The notes under the pieces were generated by a model. That model searched no databases. It was given only the letters and a program-made list of their open reading frames with translations, and was not told the origin of the DNA. DNA of 64,000 nt from Bacteroidaceae bacterium. GTDB lineage: Bacteria; Bacteroidota; Bacteroidia; Bacteroidales; Bacteroidaceae. The DNA lies in NCBI GenBank assembly GCA_017617315.1, contig JAFZWM010000025.1, positions 1-64,000 of the forward strand, read 5' to 3'. Below, in pieces: positions 27,026 to 35,553 of the stretch (within the stretch, counting starts at the first letter, position 1; each line of letters begins with the position of its first letter). The position numbers and the translations under genes are program-made.

Positions 27026-27055
27026 TTGAATTTTGATGAAAAATGGGTAACTTTG
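27026..27055 (+). promoter_or_regulatory. ribE promoter (-33 TTG, 19-nt spacer, -7 TAACTTTG)
   Basis: TTG at 27026-27028 is followed by exactly 19 nt and TAACTTTG at 27048-27055. The leader to the ribE ATG at 27084 is only about 20 nt, too short for an FMN riboswitch. Confidence 0.7.
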
Positions 27056-27083
27056 CCCCCAAATTAACATAAATTTATTTGAC

Positions 27084-27686
27084 ATGTTTAGCGGAATAGT
27101 AGAAGAATTCGCAACAGTAGTTGCAGTAGAAAAGGAACAGGAGAACATGCACTTCACTCTCACTTGTTCTTTCGTCAACGAGCTCAAGATAGACCAGAGC
27201 GTTGCACACAACGGCGTATGCCTCACAGTAGTAAAGATTAAGGACAACACATATACAGTAACAGCCATGAAGGAGACTCTCCTCAAGAGTAACCTTGGCG
27301 AGTTCAAGCCAGGCGACAAGGTAAATGTGGAGCGTTCAATGATGATGAACGGCCGACTTGACGGTCACATCGTACAGGGTCACGTTGACCAGACAGCAGT
27401 ATGTACGGAGAAGATTGACCAGCAGGGCAGCTACACATACACCTTCAAGTATGCCTACGACCGTGAGATGGCAAAGAAAGGTTACCTCACAGTTGACAAG
27501 GGAAGCGTGACTGTCAATGGCGTGAGCCTCACTGTATGTAACTCACAGGATGACTCCTTCCAAGTGAACATCATCCCTTACACATACGAGCACACAAACT
27601 TCCACATGATTGAGGTCGGCACAAAGGTGAACCTCGAATTCGACATCATCGGCAAGTATGCTGCACGTATGCTCAATATGCAGTAA
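27084..27686 (+). CDS. ribE: Riboflavin synthase, alpha subunit
   Basis: A 200-aa enzyme that dismutates two 6,7-dimethyl-8-ribityllumazine molecules into riboflavin. It has the two tandem lumazine-binding repeats: the first from MFSGIVEEF with NGVCLTVVKI, and the second with GHIVQGHVDQTAVC and VNGVSLTVCNS. Length is normal. It is a single-gene transcript ending at the 27712-27743 terminator. Confidence 0.95.
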   Translation: MFSGIVEEFATVVAVEKEQENMHFTLTCSFVNELKIDQSVAHNGVCLTVVKIKDNTYTVTAMKETLLKSNLGEFKPGDKVNVERSMMMNGRLDGHIVQGHVDQTAVCTEKIDQQGSYTYTFKYAYDREMAKKGYLTVDKGSVTVNGVSLTVCNSQDDSFQVNIIPYTYEHTNFHMIEVGTKVNLEFDIIGKYAARMLNMQ

Positions 27687-27711
27687 TCATATTGCGACAT
27701 AACAAACAGAC

Positions 27712-27743
27712 AACCCACACTTAACAGGTGTTAAGTGTGGGTT
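27712..27743 (+). terminator. ribE terminator
   Basis: AACCCACACTTAACA (27712-27726) pairs perfectly with TGTTAAGTGTGGGTT (27729-27743) and is followed by ATTTATAT. Confidence 0.75.
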
Positions 27744-27754
27744 ATTTATATGAA

Positions 27755-27790
27755 AATGGCGATTATTGGGTTTCCCCAATAACCGCCATT
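27755..27790 (-). terminator. ilvC terminator
   Basis: AATGGCGATTATTGGG (27755-27770) pairs with CCCAATAACCGCCATT (27775-27790) with one mismatch. It lies 31 nt beyond the ilvC stop codon. Confidence 0.6.
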
Positions 27791-27820
27791 CCTTATGAAA
27801 CAATTCTAATAGTTCTTGAA

Positions 27821-28864
27821 TTAGTTGTTCTCTGGACGGAGCTGACGAACAACCTCAGCTGTACGCCACATCTCAGACTCGTGGAGAGCTGCAAGCTCCT
27901 TCTCAAGACCTACACGGTAGTCTGGCTTAGAGTTTGCATCGATAGAGATCTGAGCCTCGTTACCTGACTTAACTGACTCGTAGAGCTTCTGTACAACTGG
28001 CTTGATAGCGTCGTGGAAAGGACCCATCCAGTCGAGTGCACCACGCTGTGCTGTTGTAGAACAGTTAGCGTACATCCAGTCCATACCCTTCTGAGCGAAG
28101 AGTGGCATGAGTGACTGAGTAAGCTCCTCAACTGTCTCGTTGAATGCCTCAGATGGAGTGTGACCGTTCTCACGGAGAACCTCGTACTGAGCAAGGAGAA
28201 GACCCTGAATAGCACCCATGAGTGAACCACGCTCACCAGTGAGGTCTGATGTAGCCTCACGCTGGAATGTAGTCTCGAAGAGGTAACCTGAACCGATACC
28301 GATACCGAGGGCAAGAGTACGGTCAAGAGCCTTACCAGTAGCATCCTGATAAACAGCGTATGAAGAGTTAAGACCGCGACCTTCGAGGAACATAGTACGG
28401 AGTGAAGTACCTGAACCCTTAGGTGCAACCATGATTACGTCAATATCCTTCTGTGGAACACATCCTGTGCGGTCGTTCCATGTGATAGCAAATCCGTGTG
28501 AGAAGTAGAGAGCCTTACCTGGAGTGAGGTACTGCTTGAGAGTTGGCCATACTGACATTACAGCTGCGTCAGAGAGAAGGCACATGATGATAGTACCCTT
28601 CTGTGCTGCCTCCTCGATAGAGAAGAGTGTCTCGCCTGGCTTCCATCCGTCAGCGATAGCCTTCTCATAAGTCTTACCCTGACGCTGACCAACGATTACG
28701 TTGAAACCGTTGTCACGAAGGTTACAAGCCTGTCCAGGACCCTGAACACCATAACCGATAACTGCGATTGTCTCATCCTTGAGGATTTCACGAGCTTTGT
28801 CAAGTGGGAATTCTTCACGTGTCATTACCTCTTCGATAACGCCACCAAAATTCATTTTTGCCAT
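27821..28864 (-). CDS. ilvC: Ketol-acid reductoisomerase
   Basis: IlvC isomerises and reduces acetolactate and acetohydroxybutyrate with NADPH in valine, leucine and isoleucine synthesis. At 347 aa it is a class I enzyme. The Rossmann motif is GYGVQGPGQACNLRDNG, and VIVGQRQGKTYEKA is the cofactor loop. The KARI domain contains DLTGERGSLMGAIQGL and the acidic metal ligands in SEAFNETVEELTQSL. It is the last of the ilv genes and has its own promoter, so it may be expressed apart from ilvDBN. Confidence 0.95.
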   Translation of the reverse strand: MAKMNFGGVIEEVMTREEFPLDKAREILKDETIAVIGYGVQGPGQACNLRDNGFNVIVGQRQGKTYEKAIADGWKPGETLFSIEEAAQKGTIIMCLLSDAAVMSVWPTLKQYLTPGKALYFSHGFAITWNDRTGCVPQKDIDVIMVAPKGSGTSLRTMFLEGRGLNSSYAVYQDATGKALDRTLALGIGIGSGYLFETTFQREATSDLTGERGSLMGAIQGLLLAQYEVLRENGHTPSEAFNETVEELTQSLMPLFAQKGMDWMYANCSTTAQRGALDWMGPFHDAIKPVVQKLYESVKSGNEAQISIDANSKPDYRVGLEKELAALHESEMWRTAEVVRQLRPENN

Positions 28865-28917
28865 GTTTTTTTGTTTATTTTTGAGTTAATAAAATTCTTG
28901 TTTCGCGATTTTGACTG

Positions 28918-28947
28918 CAAAGGTAATAATTTATTACCAATCTGCAA
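28918..28947 (-). promoter_or_regulatory. ilvC promoter
   Basis: On the minus strand TTG (complement of 28945-28947), a 19-nt spacer and TACCTTTG (28918-28925) give a full Bacteroidota promoter 54 nt before the ilvC ATG. Confidence 0.7.
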
Positions 28948-28949
28948 TA

Positions 28950-29253
28950 AAAATCTTACAATTTATTTATTTTTATTTATAATTACTTTACGATTTGTTA
29001 TCATAAAGTCGGAGGGAATGTCAGAAGTGAATTAAGAATTCAAAATTGTTTTTTCTAAACACAGAGTTCTCAGTGGACTCAGAGCAATTCAAAATGCACA
29101 ATTCAGAATTAACAATACTTTAGAGCCAAAGACAGCTCTTATAAAGTGAGCGAAGGAGTATCCATTACCTCCCTGCGGTCAGTAAGACCGCTTCGCTTAG
29201 TTCCTCATTCCTAATTACTAATTACTCATTCCTAATTCCACATTCCTAATTCA
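28950..29253. repeat. Intergenic repeat stretch between ilvN and ilvC
   Basis: No gene is visible. It contains an ACACAGAGTTCTC...GACTCAGAG segment akin to 36360-36465, a REP-family palindrome AGAGCCAAAGACAGCTCT (29122-29139), an inverted copy of the AGCGAAGCGGT repeat (29169-29200), and several tandem CTAATTACTCATTC-type words before the ilvN stop. Confidence 0.6.
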
Positions 29254-30081
29254 TTACGCGTTCTCCCTGTCCTCCTCGCGCTGTGCGATGTACTGGTCAA
29301 GTCGTTCGATGCAAGACTTTGTGATGGCGATGCGACCTGAACGTACGAACTGGAGCACACAGCCAAGGTTGTCAAGCTGGTTGAAGAGTTCAATCACATC
29401 AGCCGTGATACCAGTCTTCTCTACTATAGTATAAGTAGGGTTCACCTCCACGATGCGAGCGTCAAAGCGACGGACGATGCGTGAAATCTCCTGGTCTGAC
29501 AATACCAATGGAGTAGAGAGCTTGAGAAGCGATGTCTCAAGGATGAATATCTCATCGTCAATGAAACAGTTTGCCTGAAGCACGTCAATCTTCTTCTCAA
29601 TCTGCTTTGTCAGCATCTCTGCCATCTCCTGCTTACAGTAGCAAGTGATGGTGTATTTATGTACGCCCGGAGTGCTTGATGAACATACGTTGAGCGACTC
29701 AATGTTTACCTGACGACGAGTGAACACAGCTGTTATCTGGTTAAGGATACCAGCATAGTTCTCAGAGTAGATGATAAGTGTGTAGAGAGTAAGGCCGTCA
29801 TGGTCAAGGAGGGCACCCTCGTGTCCTGCCATTGATGGACGAGCCACGGCATTGCGAGTGAACGTCTCATGCTGGCTACCCTTCTGAGCGTCCATGGCAA
29901 GCGTTGCCTTACGCTGACGTGCAAGGTTCTTCTCAAACGAGTTGCGGTCTATGGCAGCAGCCTCACGCACAGCCTCGTTGAAGCCCCTCATCTCGCTTGC
30001 CTCCTCAAGTTTGTCGTCACACTTACCGCAAGTATTGCAATCACCGCATTCTGCGGCACCATATTTCTTTTCTTTTTCCAT
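29254..30081 (-). CDS. ilvN: Acetolactate synthase small (regulatory) subunit with Cys-rich N-terminal extension
   Basis: The core (about residues 97-260) is the IlvN/IlvH regulatory subunit. Its ACT domain begins TLYTLIIYSENYAGILNQIT with RRQVNIESLNV, and the C-terminal domain includes RRFDARIVEVNPTYTIVEKTG. It tunes IlvB by valine feedback. At 275 aa it is about 90 residues longer than usual. The extra N-terminus holds four cysteines in a C-x2-C-x2-C-x2-C cluster (residues 12-21) and then a charged helical linker. Codon choice in the extension matches the core, so it appears genuinely coding. A later in-frame ATG could give a normal-length product. Confidence 0.92.
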   Translation of the reverse strand: MEKEKKYGAAECGDCNTCGKCDDKLEEASEMRGFNEAVREAAAIDRNSFEKNLARQRKATLAMDAQKGSQHETFTRNAVARPSMAGHEGALLDHDGLTLYTLIIYSENYAGILNQITAVFTRRQVNIESLNVCSSSTPGVHKYTITCYCKQEMAEMLTKQIEKKIDVLQANCFIDDEIFILETSLLKLSTPLVLSDQEISRIVRRFDARIVEVNPTYTIVEKTGITADVIELFNQLDNLGCVLQFVRSGRIAITKSCIERLDQYIAQREEDRENA

Positions 30082-30280
30082 ATAGCCCCCCCGAGCCCCA
30101 ACTTAGCGAAGCGGTATCACGGACCGCACGGGAAGTAACGGGCTGCCAACCTGTCTGGGGGTGGATGGCTCTACATATCTATTAACCCCGATTTTTGCAT
30201 CTTTCGGTTCTTTGGGTACTCTTACAAGTTCCCGTTTGTTCCGAATGGTTGCCCCCTTCGGGGGTTAGGGGGCTTAACTT
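30082..30280. repeat. ilvB-ilvN gap with repeats and hairpins
   Basis: This 199-nt gap inside the ilv operon holds an AGCGAAGCGGT-family copy (30102-30138), C-rich runs, and a CCCCCTTCGGGGGTTAGGGGG hairpin region (about 30249-30271). It could alter ilvN translation or mRNA stability. No ORF is visible. Confidence 0.55.
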
Positions 30281-31981
30281 TTACTTTATCTCCAACAACA
30301 TCTCATCCACATTGCCGCCTGGAGGAGTCATTGGCAATACGTTCTCTTCCTCCTTGATGGCACACTGCAACAGGAATGGGCCCTTTGTGTCAAGCATCTC
30401 GCGGATGGCAGAGTCAAGGTCCTTACGGTCAACGACCGTCCTGCAAGGGATGCCGTATGCAGCAGCTATCTTCTCATAGTCTGGGTTAGTCATCGGAGTG
30501 AATGAGTAACGCTTGTTGAAGAACATATACTGCCACTGGCGTACGTTGCCGAGGAAGTTGTTGTTAAGCATAATCATCTTCACTGGACACTGCTGTTCCA
30601 TGATAGTGCCAAGCTCCTGAATGGTCATCTGGAAACCACCGTCACCAGCAAACATACATACTGTACGGTCTGGTGCTCCGAAGGTAGCTCCTATGGCGGC
30701 AGGAATACCGAATCCCATAGTACCGCAACCACCGGAAGTGACTACTGAGCGTGGCTTAGTGAACTTGAAGTAACGGCAAGCGAACATCTGGTTCTGACCT
30801 ACGTCAGTCACGAGTATAGCCTCGTTGTTTGCAGCCTCGCTAACCTTGCGCACCACCTCACCCATGAGGAGAGGTCCGTCCGTTGGGTTGAGTGCAGGAT
30901 TGATGACCTTTGAGAACTCCTTGTCTGCGTATGGCTTGAAGCCCTCAATCCAAGAAGGATGAGTGGCAGGCTCAACGAGCTTGCTCACTTCCGAAAGGGT
31001 CTTCTTACAGTTGCCAAGGACAGAGAGGTCAACCTTCACGTTCTTGTTTATCTCTGATGGGTCTATCTCGAAGTGTATAATCTTTGCCTGCTTGGCGTAT
31101 GCCTTGAGGTTACCAGTCACACGGTCGTCAAAGCGCATACCTACGGCAATGAGAAGGTCACACTGGTTTGTCATCACGTTAGGAGCAAGGTTACCGTGCA
31201 TACCGAGGCGTCCCATGTTAAGAGGATGCTCAGTAGGAGCGGCAGAGAGACCAAGGAATGTTGTTCCGAAAGGAATCTGTGCCTTCTCGCAAAGCTCAAG
31301 AAGTTCCTCACGTGCACCTGCAAGTTCCACACCCTGACCGACGAGCATGAATGGCTTCACGCACTTGTTAATCATGTCGGCAGCCTTCTCTATAGCACCC
31401 TCCACTGGCTGTGGGTCTGGGTTATAGCTACGGATGAAATCGACAACCTGTGGCTCATAGTCTATCATGGCTGTCTGAGCATTCTTTGTGAAGTCGAGGA
31501 CCACAGGTCCTGGGCGACCGCTGTTTGCGATATAGAATGCACGTGCAACAGCCCAAGCGATATCCTCGGCACGGCGAATCTGATAGTTCCACTTGGATAT
31601 TGGCTGTGTCACGCCAACCACATCCACCTCCTGAAAGGCGTCAGTACCGAGCATACCTGCTCCCACCTGACCGCAGATGACAACGAGAGGTGTCGAATCG
31701 ACCATTGCATCAGCTATACCAGTGATTGTGTTCATCGCTCCCGGACCGGAAGTGACGATACAGCATCCTGTCTTACCACTTACGCGTGCATATCCCTGAG
31801 CAGCATGAACAGCTGCCTGCTCGTGACGTACAAGGATATGATGAAGTGTCTCCTTATGATCATAAAGTGCATCAAACGTTGGCATGATTGCACCACCCGG
31901 ATATCCAAAGAGTACATCTACCCCTGCATGCTCCAAGGAACGCATCATTGCCTCAGCACCACTTATTAATTCAGAATTCAT
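30281..31981 (-). CDS. ilvB: Acetolactate synthase large (catalytic) subunit
   Basis: A 566-aa TPP enzyme that makes 2-acetolactate and 2-aceto-2-hydroxybutyrate. The catalytic Glu lies in LVRHEQAAVHAAQGYAR. The FAD/PYR region includes GPGAMNTITGIADAM, and the TPP motif GDGGFQMTIQELGTI runs to the paired Asn in MIMLNN. It lies between ilvD and ilvN, all transcribed leftward. The Bacteroides-type acyl-ACP thioesterase gene sometimes found between ilvB and ilvN is absent. Confidence 0.96.
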   Translation of the reverse strand: MNSELISGAEAMMRSLEHAGVDVLFGYPGGAIMPTFDALYDHKETLHHILVRHEQAAVHAAQGYARVSGKTGCCIVTSGPGAMNTITGIADAMVDSTPLVVICGQVGAGMLGTDAFQEVDVVGVTQPISKWNYQIRRAEDIAWAVARAFYIANSGRPGPVVLDFTKNAQTAMIDYEPQVVDFIRSYNPDPQPVEGAIEKAADMINKCVKPFMLVGQGVELAGAREELLELCEKAQIPFGTTFLGLSAAPTEHPLNMGRLGMHGNLAPNVMTNQCDLLIAVGMRFDDRVTGNLKAYAKQAKIIHFEIDPSEINKNVKVDLSVLGNCKKTLSEVSKLVEPATHPSWIEGFKPYADKEFSKVINPALNPTDGPLLMGEVVRKVSEAANNEAILVTDVGQNQMFACRYFKFTKPRSVVTSGGCGTMGFGIPAAIGATFGAPDRTVCMFAGDGGFQMTIQELGTIMEQQCPVKMIMLNNNFLGNVRQWQYMFFNKRYSFTPMTNPDYEKIAAAYGIPCRTVVDRKDLDSAIREMLDTKGPFLLQCAIKEEENVLPMTPPGGNVDEMLLEIK

Positions 31982-32073
31982 AATTCAAAATTCAAAATTA
32001 TTTTTTCCGTCATAACCACAATCCACGCAGAGCGTCAGCCCTAATTTTGCATTGTGAATTGTGAATTATTAAT

Positions 32074-33876
32074 TTATTCAATTATCCTCACTCCTCCCTT
32101 GTCGGCACTTGCAACGGACTGGGCGTAAGCACGGAGAGCCTTTGACACTACGCGGTTACGCTTGAGTGGCTGCTGTGGACGTGCTGCAAGCTCCTCGTCC
32201 GTGAGCTTCACGTTGATTGAACGACTTGGGATGTCAATGACGATGATGTCGCCATCCTTTATCTTACCGATGTTACCACCTGATGCAGCCTCTGGAGATA
32301 TGTGACCGATGGAGAGACCAGATGTACCACCTGAGAAACGACCGTCAGTGATGAGGGCACATTCCTTACCCATGTGCATTGACTTAATGTATGATGTTGG
32401 GTAAAGCATCTCCTGCATACCAGGACCACCCTTAGGGCCTTCGTGTGTGATGACCACGCAGTCGCCTTTCTTCACCTTGCCACCGAGGATTCCCTCACAA
32501 GCATCCTCCTGTGAGTCGAAGACCACGGCAGGACCTTCAAAGTGCCAAAGCTCAGGAGCAACACCTGCAGTCTTAACCACGCAACCGTCCTGTGCGATGT
32601 TACCGAAAAGGACAGCCAGTCCACCATCCTTAGTGTAGGCATGCTCGATGTCACGGATACATCCGTTCACACGGTCTGTGTCAAGCGACTCCCAACGAGT
32701 GTCCTGTGAACCCATTACGTTTGAGAATTTGCCACCCGGAGCAGAGTGATAGATGCGGTCAGCCTCTGGGTCGATAGTATCGCCAGTGATACTGTATTTC
32801 TTGATGTCCTCGCCAAGTGTAGCACCATTCACGCGCTTAACAGTGAGGTCAAGGAGGTCACCCTTTGCAAGTTCGCCAAGGATACCGAGAATACCACCTG
32901 CACGGTTCTCCTCCTGAATGGAATACTTCTGCCAGTTAGGAGCAAGCTTGCAGAGGAAAGGCACCTTACGACTGAGAGCGTCGATGTCCGACATCTTGAA
33001 GTCAACCTCAGCCTCCTGTGCAACAGCAAGGAGGTGAAGCACCGTATTAGTTGAAGCACCCATCGCAATGTCAAGTGTCATTGCATTCATGAATGCCTGA
33101 CGAGTAGCTATTGAACGAGGGAGAACACTCTCGTCGCCATCCTGATAGTAAGCGTATGCATTCTTCACGATAATCTTTGCTGCATCCTTGAAGAGCTGGA
33201 TACGATTGACGTGAGTAGCAAGGATAGAACCGTTACCAGGGAGAGAGAGACCGAGAGCCTCCGTGAGTGAGTTCATAGAGTTGGCTGTGAACATACCAGA
33301 GCAAGCACCACAACCAGGGCAAGCCATGCTTTCCACCTTTGCAAGCTCGTCGTCGCTGACAGTAGGGTCACCACCCTTAATCATAGCTGTGATAAGGTCG
33401 GCATTCTCACCGTTGAGCTTGTGTGACTCCATTGGACCACCAGACACGAACACAGCTGGGATATTAAGTCGCATGGCAGCCATGAGCATACCCGGAGTGA
33501 CCTTGTCACAGTTAGAGATACAAATCATTGCATCAGCCTTGTGGGCATTAACCATATACTCCACAGAGTCAGCGATGATGTCGCGTGAAGGAAGTGAATA
33601 GAGCATACCGTCATGTCCCATTGCAATACCATCGTCCACGGCGATAGTGTTGAACTCAGCCGCATAGCAACCAAGTTTCTCAATCTCAGCCTTGACAATC
33701 TGGCCAATCTCATGAAGATGAGTGTGACCAGGAACAAACTGTGTGAACGAATTGACAATGGCAATAATCGGTTTACCGAATTGCTCTCTCTTCATACCGT
33801 TGGCTACCCAAAGAGCACGTGCTCCAGCCATACGGCGACCTTCTGTGCAGACTGCACTGCGTAATGGATGTTTCAT
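32074..33876 (-). CDS. ilvD: Dihydroxy-acid dehydratase
   Basis: IlvD dehydrates dihydroxy acids to 2-keto acids in branched-chain amino-acid synthesis and holds an Fe-S cluster. I start at 33876 ([13 protein letters not shown]), giving 600 aa; the frame to 33936 adds 20 atypical residues. Cluster cysteines lie in [11 protein letters not shown] and [19 protein letters not shown]. The C-terminal half has [19 protein letters not shown]. It is the first structural gene of the ilv operon, about 310 nt downstream of the attenuator at 34186-34222. Confidence 0.96.
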   Translation of the reverse strand: MKHPLRSAVCTEGRRMAGARALWVANGMKREQFGKPIIAIVNSFTQFVPGHTHLHEIGQIVKAEIEKLGCYAAEFNTIAVDDGIAMGHDGMLYSLPSRDIIADSVEYMVNAHKADAMICISNCDKVTPGMLMAAMRLNIPAVFVSGGPMESHKLNGENADLITAMIKGGDPTVSDDELAKVESMACPGCGACSGMFTANSMNSLTEALGLSLPGNGSILATHVNRIQLFKDAAKIIVKNAYAYYQDGDESVLPRSIATRQAFMNAMTLDIAMGASTNTVLHLLAVAQEAEVDFKMSDIDALSRKVPFLCKLAPNWQKYSIQEENRAGGILGILGELAKGDLLDLTVKRVNGATLGEDIKKYSITGDTIDPEADRIYHSAPGGKFSNVMGSQDTRWESLDTDRVNGCIRDIEHAYTKDGGLAVLFGNIAQDGCVVKTAGVAPELWHFEGPAVVFDSQEDACEGILGGKVKKGDCVVITHEGPKGGPGMQEMLYPTSYIKSMHMGKECALITDGRFSGGTSGLSIGHISPEAASGGNIGKIKDGDIIVIDIPSRSINVKLTDEELAARPQQPLKRNRVVSKALRAYAQSVASADKGGVRIIE

Positions 33877-34185
33877 ATCTTGACTTATTTTATAATCATT
33901 AAAGAAGTAATAGGAGTTAAAACTCCCCTCACTCACTTATAAGTTAACGGACAACACTCTATTTCGGAGAGTTCGTACAAGAGTTCAAGTCCGTATGAAC
34001 TTAAGAACAAAAAAACTTACGAACTAAAATTTCTTTCGTCCCATTTCCTATGGTAACTATTCCCCGCCCTGAATGGCGAATGAGGGCGCAGAAGAGAGAC
34101 TAAATGTCTCTGTGTTCCAAAATGAGGGGAGAACAGTGCCCTGCTCGACGGAGGAACGGGGTTGGGAGAGGGTCCGCAGTCTGTG

Positions 34186-34222
34186 AAAAAAAAAACCTCT
34201 CTCACTATTCGTAAGAAAGGTT
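34186..34222 (-). terminator. ilv attenuator terminator
   Basis: On the minus strand AACCTTTCTTAC (34211-34222), loop GAATA and GTGAGAGAGGTT (34194-34205) make a 12-bp stem with two G-U pairs. A run of ten T residues (34186-34195) follows directly. It lies between the leader peptide stop (34244) and ilvD. It is mutually exclusive with the 34209-34217/34263-34271 pairing. Confidence 0.85.
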
Positions 34223-34271
34223 CATATATGTTTCAAACCATGACTACATACACGCGCACCCATTCTTACGA
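34209..34271 (-). promoter_or_regulatory. ilv antiterminator pairing
   Basis: The leader codons TCGTAAGAA (34263-34271, minus strand) are the exact complement of TTCTTACGA (34209-34217), which contains most of the left arm of the terminator. A ribosome stalled at the upstream Ile/Leu/Val codons would leave this segment free to form the antiterminator. A ribosome reaching the stop codon would cover it, allowing the terminator to form. Confidence 0.75.
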
Positions 34272-34336
34272 CAAGCTGTATTCTTGACGATAATTAGTCT
34301 GACGACGACGCGTAGGATGTTTGTTAAAATAGTCAT
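34244..34336 (-). CDS. Branched-chain leader peptide (ilvL-like), 30 aa
   Basis: ATG at 34336 and TAG at 34244-34246 bound a 30-aa peptide. Residues 3-17 read ILTNILRVVVRLIIV, so 11 of the first 17 residues are Ile, Leu or Val, the products of the downstream ilvDBNC genes. Three consecutive GTC valine codons and an ATT-ATC-GTC run act as natural stall sites. The following RKN codons are the antiterminator segment. The terminator lies 22 nt beyond the stop codon. It lies about 33 nt downstream of a predicted start site. This layout is the classical translation-coupled attenuator; its role here is inferred from sequence. Confidence 0.82.
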   Translation of the reverse strand: MTILTNILRVVVRLIIVKNTACRKNGCACM

Positions 34337-34375
34337 ATTGTTTATTTGTTCGTGATTGTTTTTTGTATTGCGCTA

Positions 34376-34383
34376 CAAATGTA
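34376..34383 (-). promoter_or_regulatory. ilv operon promoter -7 box
   Basis: The minus strand reads TACATTTG, matching TAnnTTTG. Transcription would start near 34369, placing the leader ATG about 33 nt downstream and the attenuator about 150-180 nt downstream. No clear -33 TTTG was found. Confidence 0.6.
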
Positions 34384-34399
34384 CGCAAATATTTTGAAC

Positions 34400-35497
34400 C
34401 ACGAACACTTTATCTGTTTTTTTTGCATCTTTTGTGACAAAAATAAATAAAACACCCATATTTTACTAATAAATCACATTCCCAACCACACTTTTGACTT
34501 AAAAGTTAAAAGTTAGAAATTGTAATCCACTTTATGGTTTAGAAACTAAGCGAAGCGTTCTCACAGAGCGCAGGGAAGTAACTCTGCGAACCTGCATGTT
34601 AATTATTAATTGTTAATTGAACCTTCTTCCTTTTGTACGGAAACGAGTCACCCTCCCTCGTGGGTACTTATCGTAAATACAGCCCACAAAAATTTCCTAT
34701 TTGGCGAGGTTTTCAAAAATTGCAAGCGACAAAAAAATATTTGCTTCCCGAACAAAATTAATTTTGTACGCGTACGAAGAATTTTTTGTACGCGTACAAA
34801 AAAATCACCCATTTCTGGGCATTTTTAGAGGACAATCCGATGCGTATTCACGCACACAGGACTTATCGTATTTAGTCTGTTGTAAAAAACAAACGTCTTG
34901 AATGTGGCATAAGTCAAAATGAGAATTGAAATTGACTTTTAGCAATCACCGCCAGTTAATATTCGAAAGACATTTTCGAGGTTTGCGAGATTAAGAAAGA
35001 ATCAACTGTTTCCAAAATGGAAATAGTCGTAAACAGAGGCTAAAAACACTCAAAAATTGCCGTCGTTTGTATTTGGCATATCCGCAGATAAAAGACTATT
35101 TGAATGGTCAGAATTCTGCGACACCATCGCAGAATTCTAAAATAAGTCCGACAACGTCGGACAAATTCAATTTAATGAGATTAGCAAATGATTGATAAGA
35201 GTTTCCAACCACTCCAACTCCGTTGTGACTTCGCTATGCTGACGTAGTGAGTCCGAAGTGACTTTGCTATGCCTCCGCTATTAGAGCGGAGAATAGCGGA
35301 AAAATAGTAGAGAAATAGCGGAGCCACTATGTTAGAACGACGCACTTTCTTCCCAGTTTTAGCATAAGAACGAGAGATTAAGGTATTAGATGGAGCTTAG
35401 CCTATTATTCTTTGCTCATTGCTAATTACTCATTAACAATTTTCATATTCGTTCTATGTAGCCAGTCATCTTTAGTATTTTTAGGCAAACTACACTA
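34400..35497. other. Gene-free region of about 1.1 kb with several repeat types
   Basis: No credible gene is visible. Contents in order are an AGCGAAGCGTT-family repeat (34546-34580), a pair of GTACGCGTAC palindromes (34766-34797), two adjacent hairpins AGAATTCTGCGA...TCGCAGAATTCT and GTCCGAC...GTCGGAC (35110-35162), and imperfect direct repeats GACTTCGCTATG / GACTTTGCTATG plus TAGCGGA words (35226-35335). Short frames on either strand are broken by these repeats. Confidence 0.6.
34763..34800. repeat. Two GTACGCGTAC palindromes 22 bp apart
   Basis: The perfect 10-bp palindrome GTACGCGTAC occurs at 34766-34775 and 34788-34797, each flanked by T and A runs. The 22-bp spacing puts both copies on nearly the same helix face. 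It could be a tandem operator or an intergenic repeat; no adjacent gene settles this. Confidence 0.6.
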
Positions 35498-35544
35498 TAT
35501 AACAAAAGTTTCGCAAGTAGGGTACTTGCGAAACTTTTGTTATA
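35498..35544. terminator. Strong terminator with 22-bp perfect stem
   Basis: TATAACAAAAGTTTCGCAAGTA (22 nt, 35498-35519), loop GGG, and its exact complement (35523-35544). It lies 10 nt beyond the PHP-domain gene stop on the minus strand. Confidence 0.8.
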
Positions 35545-35553
35545 AATCATTCA

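Noticed and set aside
27026..27083. Possible FMN riboswitch upstream of ribE
   Set aside because: The promoter lies about 20-30 nt before the ATG, so there is no room for an aptamer.
35226..35335. CRISPR-like repeat spacing
   Set aside because: The repeated words are short, imperfect and without regular spacers. No cas gene is nearby.
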